Shown here piece by piece: positions 1 through 11,418 of a DNA stretch of 64,000 bases. The stretch covers positions 92,308,707 to 92,372,706 of the forward strand of contig CP136067.1 of assembly GCA_032622095.1 (NCBI GenBank), in the 5' to 3' direction. A program made the position numbers and the translations under genes. The notes under the pieces were generated by a model. It did not search any database. It worked only from the letters and a program-made list of their open reading frames with translations, and had not been told where the DNA came from. Source of the DNA: Siphonodentalium dalli (taxonomy: Eukaryota > Mollusca > Scaphopoda > Gadilida > Siphonodentaliidae). Every line of letters begins with the position of its first letter. Position 1 is the first letter of the stretch.

Positions 1-240
1 TTTATTCACAGCGAGTTTTAATTACAAACTAAAAACAATAATTTAGCAAATTAGCAAATACCACAGCTCCCGCGGTTGTTACGAAACAGTGCGGTTTATA
101 AAATGAGTGTTTATGGAATTATTTGAGAGCTGTGCAGGGGGGGGGATTTATCCGGTCACGTATGCCAACACAAACCTTTCCCCGCAACTCAAAACATTTA
201 TTTTTCCAATGAGTTTGGCTTAAAACACCTTAGAATATAT

Positions 241-475
241 AACAGGGGGGAATTTTTTTCCGGGCACATATGCCGATTGGGTGTATGGTCGATGGGACCA
301 ACAAACAATCTTTTCCGCAACTCACAGGATGGGTGTCAAAAAATGGTTGGAAAAAATTGCCGAAAACGGAAAAAAGTTTGGACGCGGTGGTGGGTGGGTC
401 CCAAACAAGGGTCGAAAGGAAAAAATCAGCATACGTGCCTGAAATTTTTTTCCGACCCTTCCCCCCCAAACTGTG
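241..475. repeat. Possible fold-back element with G-run/C-run ends
   Basis: The two ends are imperfect inverted copies: a G-run followed by a T-run and GGCACATATGCCGATT on the left, and the reverse complement of a similar string (GGCACGTATGCTGATT) with a C-run on the right. This is the architecture of a small non-autonomous inverted-repeat element. No target duplication is clear. The short open frames across it read through both arms and look incidental. Confidence 0.35.
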
Positions 476-489
476 AGGGAATATCTGTG

Positions 490-1063
490 CATTGAGCACT
501 TCGTATATTTACTGGTCATCGCTGAATGGACAACAACTTTCAAAATGTTACCATCAAGTGTAACACGTGATGTGACGCTATCTCAGCCAATCAGAAGAGA
601 GGAGAATGGGATGAAGGATATCAATAGGCTTTGTCACCCGCTCGAGAACGGAATGTCTCAGCGGGTGACAAATTTCAATATCTCCCGAGAAGAAGGGCAG
701 CTACTGTTTTGTTATCAGACTTCAAACTTGTGGCAAGCGCGATAACCCAATTGAAGATATCGTCGTACGTGTCTCGAAAGTGACGCTGTGTCATTATTAT
801 GTTTAGTTCACGCATACAGCAGGAGGGTTAACTCTTTCAGCAACAGTATACCGAGTTTACTCAGCGATTTAATCATGTCAGTGATGTTGATCTCATCATC
901 CTCTTCATGACACAATGAACACACAACACACCACAACATTAATTGATAAGAAAACCATAGTCAGAAATGTTAACGCCCTCAATTTCCTATTATTAGGCTT
1001 ACATAGAATAAAAATATAGACAATAGTTAACTGTCATCAGCGACGAACGAAGTTTCTCCTCGA
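490..1063. other. No gene seen; one short hairpin
   Basis: No convincing coding signal. A hairpin (TTTGTCACCCGCT with its inverted copy, about 630-672) and a lone piggyBac-like end, TTAA followed by CTCTTTCAGC at 828-841, are the only structures I see. Confidence 0.4.
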
Positions 1064-1128
1064 GTGAGATGCGCAGGATTAGTTTTCACGAGGCGTTAGC
1101 CGAGTGAAAAATAATCCTCGCATCTCAC
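1064..1128. repeat. 25-bp inverted repeat (hairpin)
   Basis: GTGAGATGCG...TTTTCAC at the left is matched by GTGAAAA...CGCATCTCAC at the right, with a loop of about 14 bases. The right arm runs into the LINE tail that follows, so the hairpin may belong to a fold-back element abutting that tail. Confidence 0.6.
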
Positions 1129-1412
1129 GAGATATGGGAGATATGATAGAAGTGTACAAGCTAACACACGGATTTTATAACATAGACAGATGTGTGTTTT
1201 TTGAAGACACACTCCACAAAGGAACACGTGGACACAAGCATAAGATGCAAAATAAAATAACTGTCAAAGATGTGCGAAAATATTTCTTTTCCCAGAGAGT
1301 GATTACAAGCTGGACTAGTTTATCGGATTATATTGTTTCCACCGAATCGGTTCAACAGTTCAAGGAGCTATTCGATAACAACTGTTATAACGAGCGGTAT
1401 CTGTATGACTAA
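1120..1412 (+). pseudogene. CR1/Jockey-group LINE ORF2, C-terminal fragment
   Basis: The frame reads GDMIEVYKLTHG early, then TRGHKHKM, then VRKYFFSQRVITSWTSL and a final SVQQFKELFD before the stop. This order (DMIEVYK, TRGH, RKxFFSQRVxxxWNxLP-like, FKxxLD) is the familiar extreme C-terminus of CR1/Rex-type LINE reverse-transcriptase proteins, downstream of the RT domain. Only about 95 residues remain, so the copy is strongly 5'-truncated, as is usual for LINEs. A (GAT)n run at about 1519-1540 lies 110 bases past the stop and may be the microsatellite-type 3' end such LINEs often have (inference). There is no start codon of its own; the frame simply opens inside the fragment. Confidence 0.6.
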
Positions 1413-1990
1413 ACGTCAAGGATAACTTTAAATCTGAATTCATTCATTTACGTTATTCTATACATGTATGTTATTATGTGAAAGGGGTAAAAGTCATGGC
1501 GACTTACTCCCCAAACATTGATGATGATGATGATGATGATATATGCGAAGCGGTCAAGTTATCCGCGCAGGTTGAGCTTTCGCGGAATACATCACGCGGC
1601 GGTAGGCACATTTCGCATAGTGAACTACAACAGATAATTATTACGAATAGGGTAATGTTTGACAAGAATTTGTTTTCTTTCTCTTCGTTGTCGTTTTCCC
1701 GTATTCGTTGTTACGACTATGATTTCGGATTTTCAACAGAACTCACAAATACATCATGTAGTAAGAAGTACGCGGTCTTTTCTAAGCCCCCAATGTTGAA
1801 GATGATACTGAGATTATGCACTTAAATTGTTATCGCCATTTGGCCTTAATTTGTACATATTAGTGGTAATCAAATAGTATGTCATCGTGAAACGCGAGAA
1901 TCTTGCTAAACCCAAAGCGCTAAGTTATGACCTGATAAAATGTAATTTGTGTGGTGGATTCTGTCACACCATGGTAGATAAACGTGTTAT
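1413..1990. other. LINE 3' flank and unassigned sequence
   Basis: Holds the probable 3' untranslated tail of the LINE fragment and a (GAT)7 microsatellite. An open frame at 1478-1825 runs through the microsatellite with no recognisable domain. I see no gene. Confidence 0.4.
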
Positions 1991-2161
1991 ACATGACATA
2001 CACAATGTGTTTGTAACGATTCATGCATCGCGACTCGGCTAGTTTTCGTGGCCACATAGCGACTCGGTGACCAAGATTGTCTCGTCGCAAAAGACACGAA
2101 AACTAGCCTGGTATCGATACATGAATCGATACAAACACATTGCGTATACAACACATATATG
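1991..2161. repeat. Long imperfect inverted repeat (MITE-like)
   Basis: The left arm (1991-2050, ending CTAGTTTTCGTG) is matched at roughly 80 percent by the reverse complement of the right arm (2095-2161, starting CACGAAAACTAG). Both arms contain AATGTGTTTGTA and a CGATTCATG core. The spacer is about 44 bases. No transposase is present and no target duplication is clear. Confidence 0.6.
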
Positions 2162-2312
2162 TCAGCCCAAGTTAGAAGTTTACCGTTTTACAATATAAAT
2201 CTCGCCACCATTGGAGTGAGCGAGGCAAGAAGCCGAATGGACTTAGCAAAACGTACGAAATGGAGGACAAACATACAATAATATAGAGGTCCAAATGGGC
2301 GTGTATGTTTAG

Positions 2313-4092
2313 CACGTACTGGATACTGCAGGAGTGGATGTGTCTGTATTATTATAACACGTACTGGATAGTGGAGGAGCTGATGCGTCTTTATTATTAT
2401 AACACGTACTGGATAATGGAGGAGAGGATGTATTTGTATTATTATAGCACGTACTGGATAATGAAGGAGTGTGTGCATCTGTATTATTATAACATACTGG
2501 ATAATGGAGGAGCGTCTGCGTCTGTATTATTACAACACGTACTGTATAATGGAGGAGCGGATGCGTCCGTATTATTATAACACGTACTATATAACGGAGT
2601 AGTGGATGCATTTGTATTATTACAACATGTACTGAATAATGGATGAGTGGGTGCGTCTGTATTATTACAACACGTACTGGAAAATGGAGGAGCGGATGCG
2701 TCTGTATTATTATAACACGTACTAGATAATGATGGATCGGATGCGTCTGTATAACTATAACACGTACTGGATAATGGAGGAGCGGGTGCGTCTTTATTAT
2801 TAAACCACGTACTGATAATTGAGGAGCGGATGCATCTATTATTATAACACGTACTGGTTAATGGAGGAGCGGATCCGTCTGTATTATTATAACACGTACT
2901 GCATAATTGAGTAGCGGATGCGTGTGTATTATTATAACATGTACTGTATAATGGAGGAGCGGATGCGTCTTTATTATTATACCATGCACTGGATAATTGA
3001 GGAGCGGATGCATCTATTATTAAAACACGTACTGGATAATGGAGGAGCGGATGCGTCTGTATTATTATAACACGTACTGCATAATTGAGGAGCGGATGCG
3101 TTTGAATTATTATAACATGTACTGGATAATGGAGGAGCGGATGCGTCTGTATTTTTATAACGCGTTCTGGATAATGGAAGAGCAGATACGTCTGCATTGT
3201 TATAACACGTACTGGATAACGGAGGAGCGGATGCGTCTGTATTATTATAACACGTACTGCATAATTGAGCGGATGCGTTTGTATTATTATAACATGTACT
3301 GGATAATGGAGGAGCGGATGCGTCTGTATTTTTATAACGCGTGCTGGATAATGGAAGAGCAGATGCGTCTGTATTTTTTATAACACGTACTGGATAATGG
3401 AGGAGCGGATGTGTCTGTTTTATTATAACACGTACTGCATAATTGAGGAGCGGATGCGTTTGTATTATTATAACACATACTGGGTAATGGAGGAGCGGAT
3501 GTGGCTGTATTATTATAACACGTACTGGAAAATGGAGGAGCGGATGCATCTGTATTATTATAACACGTACTAGATAATGATGGATCGGATGCGTCTGTAT
3601 AACTATAACACGTACTGGATAATGGAGGAGCGGATGCGTCTGTATTATTATAACACGTACTGCATAATTGAGGAGCGGATGCTTTTGTATTATTATAACA
3701 TGTACTGGTTAATGGATGAGCGGATGCGCCTGCATTTTTATAACACACACTGGATAATGGAAGAGCAGATGCGTCTGTATTAGGATAACACATACTGGGT
3801 TATGAAAGAGCGGATGCTGCTGTGTTATTATAACACGTACTGGATAATGGATGAGCGGATGTATCTGTATTATTATAACACATACTGGATATTGGAGGAG
3901 CGGATGGTCTGTATTATTATAACACGTAGTGGATAATAAAGGAGCGGATGCATCAGTATTATTATAACACGTACTGTATAATGAAGAATCGGATGCGTCT
4001 GTATTAGTATAACACACACTGTATAATGGGGGAGCTGATGCTTCTGTATTATAACAGGCACTGGATAATGGAGGAGCGGATGCATCTGTATT
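2313..4092. repeat. 45-bp minisatellite, about 39 copies
   Basis: A head-to-tail array of a 45-base unit whose core is ACGTACTGGATAATGGAGG, then AGCGGATGCGTCTG and TATTATTATAAC. Units drift by substitutions and 1-3 base indels. In the middle, variant units recur about every 180 bases (for example those ending AACGCG near 3160 and 3340), pointing to a four-unit higher-order repeat made by unequal exchange. Because 45 is divisible by 3, several frames on both strands stay open over hundreds of bases (minus-strand repeat CYNNTDASAPPLSST, plus-strand repeat MEERMRLYYYNTYWI). These follow from the period and are not in themselves evidence of genes. Confidence 0.95.
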
Positions 4093-4251
4093 CTTCCATT
4101 GAGGAGATCGCGATACGCTGGCGCTGAATGTGGATGCCGACGCATAATCGCTTCTCTTCGTCGGGTCATCAATATTCTGTTTGGACGTCTCCGTTTTACT
4201 GTTCGTGTAGTCGGGATCAGCCATATTCAACTTCCCGAAGTTTTCAACCAT
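3709..4251 (-). other. Open frame that enters the minisatellite; doubtful coding
   Basis: A minus-strand frame starts at 4251 in a good initiation context (G at -3, G at +4). It reads about 52 non-repetitive, polar residues starting MVENFGKLNMADPDYTNSKT, then passes into the 15-residue minisatellite repeat (NTDASAPPLSS). The unique leader outside the array is the only reason to mention it. Indels in the array change frame repeatedly, there is no signal peptide or known domain, and no splice sites are needed or seen. It may be a real exon truncated by repeat expansion, or chance. I favour chance. Confidence 0.15.
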
Positions 4252-4259
4252 TTCTCGTC

Positions 4260-5690
4260 CTACAATAGGAGAGGGCGTGTATCATTGACATGACATGTCC
4301 AACTGTTGAAATGCTGACCAAATGTTTTTTTATGGGCGGAGGCGGTGGTAAGACACCCCATGTCGCCATTATCCTGAGCGAGTGACAGTTGGAACATCGA
4401 TAACAAACCAAAAACAGAATATATACCATGTTAAATGCGTGTGGCTCTCACGTGTTTGTACAACAGTCAGCACATAAAGGTATGAGCCTCTGCTTGGTCA
4501 CCAATATATTATAGCTGGCTTCATGTAACACTGATTAAAGAAAGACACCTTCATCTAGTAAGATGATTGGGGATTAGGACAGATCATTGTTGAGCATTAT
4601 CGGCGTATATTTGGTACATAATGTCTAGTGTAACACACTGAGATGTGGCCCTGTGCACTCAGCATCATGATTCATCTGGCGATCAATAAACGCCAAATGG
4701 AGATCGGACAGTTGAAATCATCTAAGGACGCGCAAGAAGAGTTTGTGATAATGTAGAATGGAGAGAGGACATAACATGGCGCTTTTCCGCTCCCAACCAT
4801 CTAAACCAACATACTGGTGGGAATGCGATGATATGACTGTTATATATTCCTAGTTCTAAATGTCGTATTATGTCAGTAATAATATTCTTATCATCTTAAT
4901 TCGACAGAGCCTGATTTCCCCTCTCATATATACGCTAGTGGTACAATAGCTTCGATCATCATTTGGTTTTCAGTTCATTCTAATTTCTTTGGAACGTAAA
5001 CACTTATTCGACACTCATTCGACAGACAAAACAGCTAAAACCTGGCTACCCTTGAGAACATTATGCAAAACCTGTGTAAACTCTTCATGATCCTTCAACA
5101 AGTGACCACTGTATAACTACATTTGTTTCTATACAGGTACACACATACGCTATACTAATTACAATTCGTTACACCTGCCAAACCCAAAGGAAATCAACAT
5201 AATGCTACACTCACACAGACAAAATACTAATTAGCATACATTACAATGCACCCAACATATAAAAAATAATCAACATAATTATACCATACCCCCAACACAG
5301 ACCCGATGCTAATTAGCATATAGTCTACGTTCCCAAGATCTATCACTAATCATAATTGAATTATCCCGCATAAACTTAATATTAATTAACTTGTATTACG
5401 CGCAACGTAGGCTCATTAGTAATACGCATATACAGCTCCCGCATTACGCCCAATACGGGCCTAATGACATATGTGTCACAGAGGTCGGCGTTCCAACCAC
5501 CAAACTGGCTTGTAAGCTGCTAAGTTACATTGCTGTAAACCTATGGTATTCCAATCCTAATAACATATATGAGCATTTCACAAGGGGATTACAAAAAGCC
5601 ACAATAAGTAGAAATGGGGTCGGACGGGAAGGAATGGACAAATTGTAATAATAGTAATGATGATGTCGTGAGATAAAGGAGAGACAGGCA
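4260..5690. other. No gene seen; AT-rich with a short duplication
   Basis: No supported coding region. About 5190-5325 contains two diverged copies of a roughly 80-base segment sharing ACTAATTAGCATA, ACACAGAC and AATCAACATAA. The rest is unassigned. Confidence 0.4.
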
Positions 5691-5696
5691 TATCAA

Positions 5697-5742
5697 GAAA
5701 GAGATAGAGAGAGAGAGATAGAGAGAGGGGAGAGATAGAGAG
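5697..5742. repeat. GA-rich microsatellite
   Basis: A run of GAGA and GATAGA units. It sits directly at the 5' edge of the LINE copy that follows, so it may mark the truncation junction. Confidence 0.8.
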
Positions 5743-5744
5743 TC

Positions 5745-8520
5745 TATAGAATTTGATCTCAACTGTTCTCAGACAGCCAACTTCAGTCATGTTCCAGAGA
5801 AATTCAAATGGAAGCTTTTAAATAACAACACTGATCTTCTCGAAAATTACCATTCGAAATTGGAATCGTACCTTCCTGTTTCAAATTACCGATATATTCT
5901 TGTTGGATCAATATTACAACGATATAGTAAACGCGCTTCTGCGTTCATCCAGGGAAGTCATTCCCATATCAAAATTTCAAAGGCACCTGAAGCCTTTCTG
6001 GGACGATGAACTTCGTGCCCTGCATAAAGTGATGGACGAATTACGAGTCCTCTGGATTCAAGATGGCCGACCAAGAGGCAACTTATTTCCTTCATATGCT
6101 AACTATAAAGATGCAAAACGTAACTTCCGTTCTGTTCACCGTAGAAAATCCAGTAAATTTTTGCGCGATAAGCACTCTGATCTTGACAATCTAGCCGAGC
6201 TTGACTTAGCAACGTTCTACCGCCTACTGAAAAATAACAGAAAGGGCCACAACCGTTCTCTCTCGTTCTTCAAACATAACGGCACAACTCTCAGAGGTAG
6301 ATCGGAGATAGTTAGCGCATGGGCTGAATATTATAAATCAATCTTCACGGAGTCAACTGAGCCATTATATGATGTAGACAACTATAACTCTGTAAATAAT
6401 TTCACCACTAACACCACCAGTCACTCATCCTCAAGCTCATGTGATGAACTTATTACACACCCTGTGACCGTATATGAACTCAGTAAATTACTCAACAGAT
6501 TAGATAGGAACAAAGCACATGGATACGACTCAATTTCCTATGAGCACATCATTTTCGGTGGTGAAGCGTTGCTCAATTGCCTCGCACATTTATTCTCATA
6601 TATGTTTGAATACTCACACGTACCTCTTGCAGCAAAACGGGGCGTCATGGTGTCTCTTTACAAGGGTGGACGAAAACCTAAAGACAGCTTTGATAGCTAT
6701 AGAGCAATTACCATATTACCTGCCATTTATAAGCTATTTGAGAGGGTGATATCTCTTAGATTGGAAACGTACATGCCATCTTCAATCGCCGTCCATCCGT
6801 TACAACATGGTTCCGAAAAAGGAATCAGTTGCACCATGACATCATGTTTTGTGCAAGAATGTATTAGTTACGCCAGGGAACAGCACAATAAGCTTTATTC
6901 ATGTCTATTGGACGTGCGTAAAGCTTTCGACTGTGTATGGATAAATGGCCTCTTGTATAAACTATTTCACAGAGGATTACAAGGCAAAACATGGCTCATC
7001 ATACGAGAATTATTATCTGGCATAAAATGTTGTATCCGCAGCGACGGAACATATTCCGACTGGTTCTCCTTGTCTCAAGGAACCAGACAAGGATCAATAT
7101 TATCACCTCTGTGGTACAAAATATACGCAGACGATCTCCTCCATATTATTGAGAAATCAAAATTGGGCCTTCGTATCCACTCATTGAATTGTTCATCTCC
7201 CACCCAAGCCGATGACATGATGCTTCTCTCTCTATCCCGACCATGTCTTATTGGCTTATATGAATTATGCATTGAATACAGTAATAAATGGCGCTTCAGT
7301 TATAATTCATCGAAAACCGTCATAATGGTTTTCAATGAATCAAAACAAGAAGCCGATAAATGTGCAAGATCATGGCCATTTGGATCATCCTTTCTCAGCG
7401 AAGTTGACTCCTATACTCACCTGGGAATTCTGCTTTCCAAATCTTATTTCAATAACAAATTTGTCGATGCCATATGCACAAAATTAAGGGGGACATATTT
7501 CGGCCTCTCCGATGTTGGCCTTTACCCTGGTGGTATCTCTCCTCAAAGTTCATACAAACTTTACAGAACAATAGTCATTCCTTCCGGGTTGTATGGCAGT
7601 GAACTTCTCTGGAACCTAAACACAACTCAAATAGATAAGCTTGAGAAGGCCCACATAATTTGCATCAAGCATATGCAAGGTTTTCCGACGAGGACCCGAA
7701 CAGTTATTGCACAAGGCTGTCTAGGCTGTTCCTCACTAGAATCGTGGATCGATCGTCGGAAACTCTCAATGCTTGGCGCTTTCTGTGGGCCAAATCACGA
7801 GAAAGCATCGAAACAGTTATTCCTACGACGTTTGTATGACTTCATATCTGGTCTGTCAACAGACGAAACATCTTTTATACATGACATATGGTGCATCCTA
7901 TGCAAATATAATATTGAACATCACCTTATTGAATATGCTAATTCCAATGAATTCCCATCGCCCGTGGTGTGGAAACGCTTGGTACGGACAGCTGTAAAGG
8001 AGTTAGATGAACTTGACTGGTATAATCGTATCTCCGGCGACTCCTCTTTAACAGCATTCCGTACCATTCACCCCACGCTACGAACGATCGGAATATGGAA
8101 ACTATGCTCACAATTTCCGGAGGAAAAATTTATATTCCTATTGATCGGTCGCATAATCGCACATACAGCTTTCGGACAAAATGATACATGCAAACATTGT
8201 TTAGCGACCTACTCATGTGTAGTACAACATATCTTGTTAGATTGCCCGTCATTGCTACATATTCGGAATGACATGTGGTACCACATCATTGACCATTATG
8301 GCATTAACTGTTTCCTCTACCTAGACCAAATACCCCGTTTGCAGCTACTGTCTGCCCTTCTGGGATCGCCACCTAGAGATCTCGCTCTACTCTCAGATAA
8401 TCAATCTAATCTGTATCGCTTGCTCGTTAGGACAACAGCATTTATGTGGAAACGGTTTCACTTTGATAATGGTTAACTAAAGTGATCAGCACTCTTTAGG
8501 AGTAGAATAGCGTTAATTTT
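5745..8520 (+). mobile_element. 5'-truncated non-LTR retrotransposon (LINE, I/Jockey-like group)
   Basis: LINE-type coding sequence begins just after the GA microsatellite: one frame reads FKWKLLNNNTDLLENYHSK at about 5800-5855, typical of the linker between endonuclease and reverse transcriptase, and the long RT frame follows. The apurinic endonuclease domain expected upstream is absent, so the copy is 5'-truncated. The 3' boundary is not clear; no poly(A) tail or target duplication was found within about 50 bases of the stop. The clade is not settled by eye. Confidence 0.75.
5900..8476 (+). CDS. LINE ORF2 reverse transcriptase, 858 codons open
   Basis: This frame encodes the reverse transcriptase of a non-LTR retrotransposon, which copies the element's RNA into the genome by target-primed reverse transcription. 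Visible in order: linker with KPFWDDELRALHK (residues ~31-43); RT fingers with YKGGRKPKDSFDSYRAI; motif A SCLLDVRKAFDCVW (catalytic Asp near residue 338); motif B GTRQGSILSPLWYKIYADDL; motif C TQADDMMLL with the Asp pair near residues 438-439; a thumb region; and a C-terminal Cys/His cluster (CKHC...VQHILLDCP, residues ~764-786). No endonuclease or RNase H is visible. The frame has no internal stop. A different frame is open just upstream (to about 5890) with LINE-like sequence, so one frame change near the start separates this ORF from its N-terminal part. The listed start is simply where the frame opens, not a proven initiation codon. Confidence 0.8.
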   Translation: MLDQYYNDIVNALLRSSREVIPISKFQRHLKPFWDDELRALHKVMDELRVLWIQDGRPRGNLFPSYANYKDAKRNFRSVHRRKSSKFLRDKHSDLDNLAELDLATFYRLLKNNRKGHNRSLSFFKHNGTTLRGRSEIVSAWAEYYKSIFTESTEPLYDVDNYNSVNNFTTNTTSHSSSSSCDELITHPVTVYELSKLLNRLDRNKAHGYDSISYEHIIFGGEALLNCLAHLFSYMFEYSHVPLAAKRGVMVSLYKGGRKPKDSFDSYRAITILPAIYKLFERVISLRLETYMPSSIAVHPLQHGSEKGISCTMTSCFVQECISYAREQHNKLYSCLLDVRKAFDCVWINGLLYKLFHRGLQGKTWLIIRELLSGIKCCIRSDGTYSDWFSLSQGTRQGSILSPLWYKIYADDLLHIIEKSKLGLRIHSLNCSSPTQADDMMLLSLSRPCLIGLYELCIEYSNKWRFSYNSSKTVIMVFNESKQEADKCARSWPFGSSFLSEVDSYTHLGILLSKSYFNNKFVDAICTKLRGTYFGLSDVGLYPGGISPQSSYKLYRTIVIPSGLYGSELLWNLNTTQIDKLEKAHIICIKHMQGFPTRTRTVIAQGCLGCSSLESWIDRRKLSMLGAFCGPNHEKASKQLFLRRLYDFISGLSTDETSFIHDIWCILCKYNIEHHLIEYANSNEFPSPVVWKRLVRTAVKELDELDWYNRISGDSSLTAFRTIHPTLRTIGIWKLCSQFPEEKFIFLLIGRIIAHTAFGQNDTCKHCLATYSCVVQHILLDCPSLLHIRNDMWYHIIDHYGINCFLYLDQIPRLQLLSALLGSPPRDLALLSDNQSNLYRLLVRTTAFMWKRFHFDNG

Positions 8521-8723
8521 CCATTAATACATTTACTGTTAGTTGGTAAATTATCAATGTCACAGCATTTGCCAATTCAGTACCATGCATCCTTCAGCCA
8601 AATATGCATATATTTCAAATTACCCATATTTCCTTCATTTGTTCACTATTTACAGTGTACGTACTATACACTTCACATAGCCTCACTTCATCGGACTTCC
8701 GTGAATCTTAGTATTCTCCCGGA

Positions 8724-8810
8724 TGCATGATCACACAAACCATACCCATGTGTATTCTCCAGGATGCATGATCACACAAGCCATACCCATGTGTAATTGT
8801 ATATGTGTAT
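8724..8810. repeat. ~42-bp direct duplication
   Basis: Two adjacent copies of a unit containing GGATGCATGATCACACAA and CCATACCCATGTGTA, differing at about one base. Confidence 0.8.
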
Positions 8811-9460
8811 ACATATGTATGCGTGAATATATATACACATGTGTATATGTGTATACATATTCAAGTGTATATATATATGTATATTCATGCCATATAACTT
8901 TCGCAATTATCCAAACTTTAGAGTTATCCCGCTTGCACTTAAGATAACAGTCTTAACAAAGTATAACCTTTCTTTAAACACGGCAATAAACGTCCCGCTT
9001 CAGCTCAACGCAAATTTTCCATACCCTTAACTTCCGCATACAGCCATGTACCATTTATGCTTTGGTGTATATTTAATCAGATATGCATGCACATATAATC
9101 GTGCACATGTAGTTACCTGACCGTTACATATGTATTCATATGTGTGTGAGTGTGTGTCTACGTGGATGTATGTGTATGAAAATATGCATATATGTTTATA
9201 TGAACATTTATATATATGTATATAACCATGCATATATTCACGAGTGCTGGCGCGGCTGTGCACGTGCACGTGTGCGCGCTCCCTCTCTCTCGTGCGCATG
9301 TATATGTGTATGCATGTATATCTTTGTATATACATGTATGTCAGTATATGTGTATGTACATGTTTATATACATGCATATGTGTGTGAGGGTGGGCGTGTA
9401 TGTGGGTGTGCAGATGTGTGGTCGTGTCGGTGCTCGTGAGGGTATGCATGCTTATATGCA
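8800..9460. repeat. Degenerate TG/TA microsatellite tract
   Basis: Low-complexity sequence made of TGTGTATA, CATATG and GTGTGTG words, interrupted at 8890-9110 by ordinary sequence. The long open frames on both strands are compositional artefacts (His/Thr- or Cys/Val-rich). Confidence 0.85.
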
Positions 9461-10664
9461 CTCAAATATGTTCGTATTTGTCTCTTTGTCAGGCAAATTG
9501 TATAACCCTGTATATTGCATAGCCAAATTCCTGCATGCAGGATGTATTTGTGTTCTCAAATTGGATGTATTTGTGTTAACAATTTATTTATAATGTTTAT
9601 ATATATGCTCGTCATTATATGGAGGAATAAAGATATATATAATAGCAACCACAAAGGCTGCTTATACCTAAGGCAGGTGAATGACGTCATATAATTGTTT
9701 CTATATCCATCAGTGATTTTTCAAGATCGCGGGTATAGATCTTGGAGAAATTGTCACGTGACTTCCGGTTAGCAACCGTGTGGAGATTGCAAACAACGCG
9801 GAATTGGAAATGAAGCATCCAGATAAAAATGAACATAACTACTTCACAACTTACGAAGAATTCACATGTGATCTAAGTCTATTATTTGATTTAGACCAAT
9901 TTCGTTGGTTAGCTTAATGAAAACTAAAAAGGAAGAAGTCATGACGATAATCCAGACAAGATTTTGTCTTGTCAATTTGGCATGTCGTCTCCGTCGTGAC
10001 CACTGCATGATGTTACATAAACTATTCTTGGCGTTATGTCGCAGAAAAAAGGCAAATTTGAGGCACATCATGTGTGGTTGCTCCACTACGTGTCACGTAC
10101 GATTCATATTAGAAGACAAGGGGGACATATGGTGTGAGATGACAGTCTTAAATAAGTGGGTTGTTACCTTCAACAACATCACAGTATGCAGGCGGTGGAC
10201 CGGATGAAATTTCTAGCCCCTGACTATGTTCTCTCATTACACCCTCTGTTGGTGAACGTTCACGTGCCTTGTGGTCTATTGACTTATTGTTTCGTCCGAA
10301 TGTTTCTTCACTGCATGGGTGCTGTTGCTACACATGTTGTATACCCAGTATGCTCTGTTGTTTGGTTTAGAATATCCAGTGTCTGCTACAATTTAACGGC
10401 TATGCTACCATAGCCTTCCTCCTTTAAGGCAACAGTCAGCTCGCCAGTCCACTTCTCTGCATCTATGTCGTTCAACATGTTTAAGAACCACATACATGCG
10501 ACCCTTTCCGATTCGTGAACAGCTGTATCCAGTAAACATTTCTAAAGATGAATAAAACTATCATATTCTCCCTCAGATACATACGTTGATTTTACCGATA
10601 TCCAGTAAATCATTTTAAAATGAGGATAACGAATATTGTCCTAACGCAATCTACATAGAGGATA
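9461..10664. other. No supported gene
   Basis: Unassigned sequence. A short open frame starting ATGAAGCATCC near 9810 has a plausible start but only 35 codons. A 100-codon frame at 9905-10207 has no recognisable motif. Confidence 0.35.
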
Positions 10665-10766
10665 TACAACTCGTCCCCAGGGTATAGCGGAATTTACAAG
10701 ACGAGTCCAATCCTAATTTACTGGACGAGTTTTGTATATTCCGCTATAAACTGGGGACGAGTTGTA
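10665..10766. repeat. 44-bp near-perfect inverted repeat
   Basis: The left arm begins TACAACTCGTCCCCAG and the right arm ends CTGGGGACGAGTTGTA, with TATAGCGGAAT and ATTCCGCTATA inside. The loop is about 14 bases. ACGAGT occurs four times, so each arm is itself partly repetitive. No target duplication is evident. Confidence 0.8.
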
Positions 10767-11225
10767 GATTCTATTTATTACATGATCCAAAACCTCGACA
10801 AAACATACTTAAATCAACAAATGAGATGCAAAACTTATATCGGCTTCTATAAGGCATGCGATGACGTTTCAAGTAAGTATGTGTTGTTTGTCCGCGTAAA
10901 GAAATAGTCCCAGATAAATAAAGACTCTTTGGCGAATTTAATGGCGTATATTTAATGACATAACTTTTCAAACTGTTTATTCATTCAAGTTTGTTGGAAA
11001 AATATTGGAAGCCATAGTATTTTGAGACGTAGCGTACAGAATGTAAATAGACGACAAACCGGAAGTCAAAGGTCACCTGGAACCACTTCCTGTTATTAAA
11101 CGAACGTTTAAGATCACAGTTTATAGAAAGGATTTATTTAATAGAATATATATATGTTCTAGTCGTTGTCGAATCGGGAGATAATACAGATCACGACGTT
11201 GTGAGTTTAGTTCGCAAAACCTTAA

Positions 11226-11418
11226 CCCTTTCAGTGCCAAGTCCGAGTTTTGTATCAACCCATATTTCCTTGATCATTTTTCAAATTTATTGATTATAAT
11301 AATGTGATACAATGATGGAAAGAGCTCTAAATGTATCACATTATTAGAATAAATAAATTTGAAAAATGATCAAGGAAATATGGGTTGATACAAAAAATCG
11401 GACTGGGCACTGAAAGGG
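11226..11418. mobile_element. piggyBac-type MITE flanked by TTAA
   Basis: The element begins CCCTTTCAGTGCC and ends GGCACTGAAAGGG, directly flanked on both sides by TTAA (11222-11225 and 11419-11422). Nearly the whole 193 bases are inverted arms (CCATATTTCCTTGATCATTT and its complement). TTAA target duplications with CCCTTT ends are characteristic of piggyBac-superfamily elements. No transposase is present, so it would have depended on an autonomous partner. The element at 18203-18668 shares both ends. Confidence 0.8.

Noticed and set aside
2188-3793. Several 90-236-codon frames on both strands encoding 15-residue repeats
   Set aside because: They follow from the 45-base period of the minisatellite and are broken by indels; no independent coding evidence.
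2313-4092. CRISPR array
   Set aside because: Units are contiguous with no unique spacers, and the window is clearly eukaryotic.
9027-9461. 144-codon minus-strand frame rich in His and Thr, and overlapping plus-strand frames
   Set aside because: Entirely inside TG/TA microsatellite sequence; composition explains the openness and no domain is visible.
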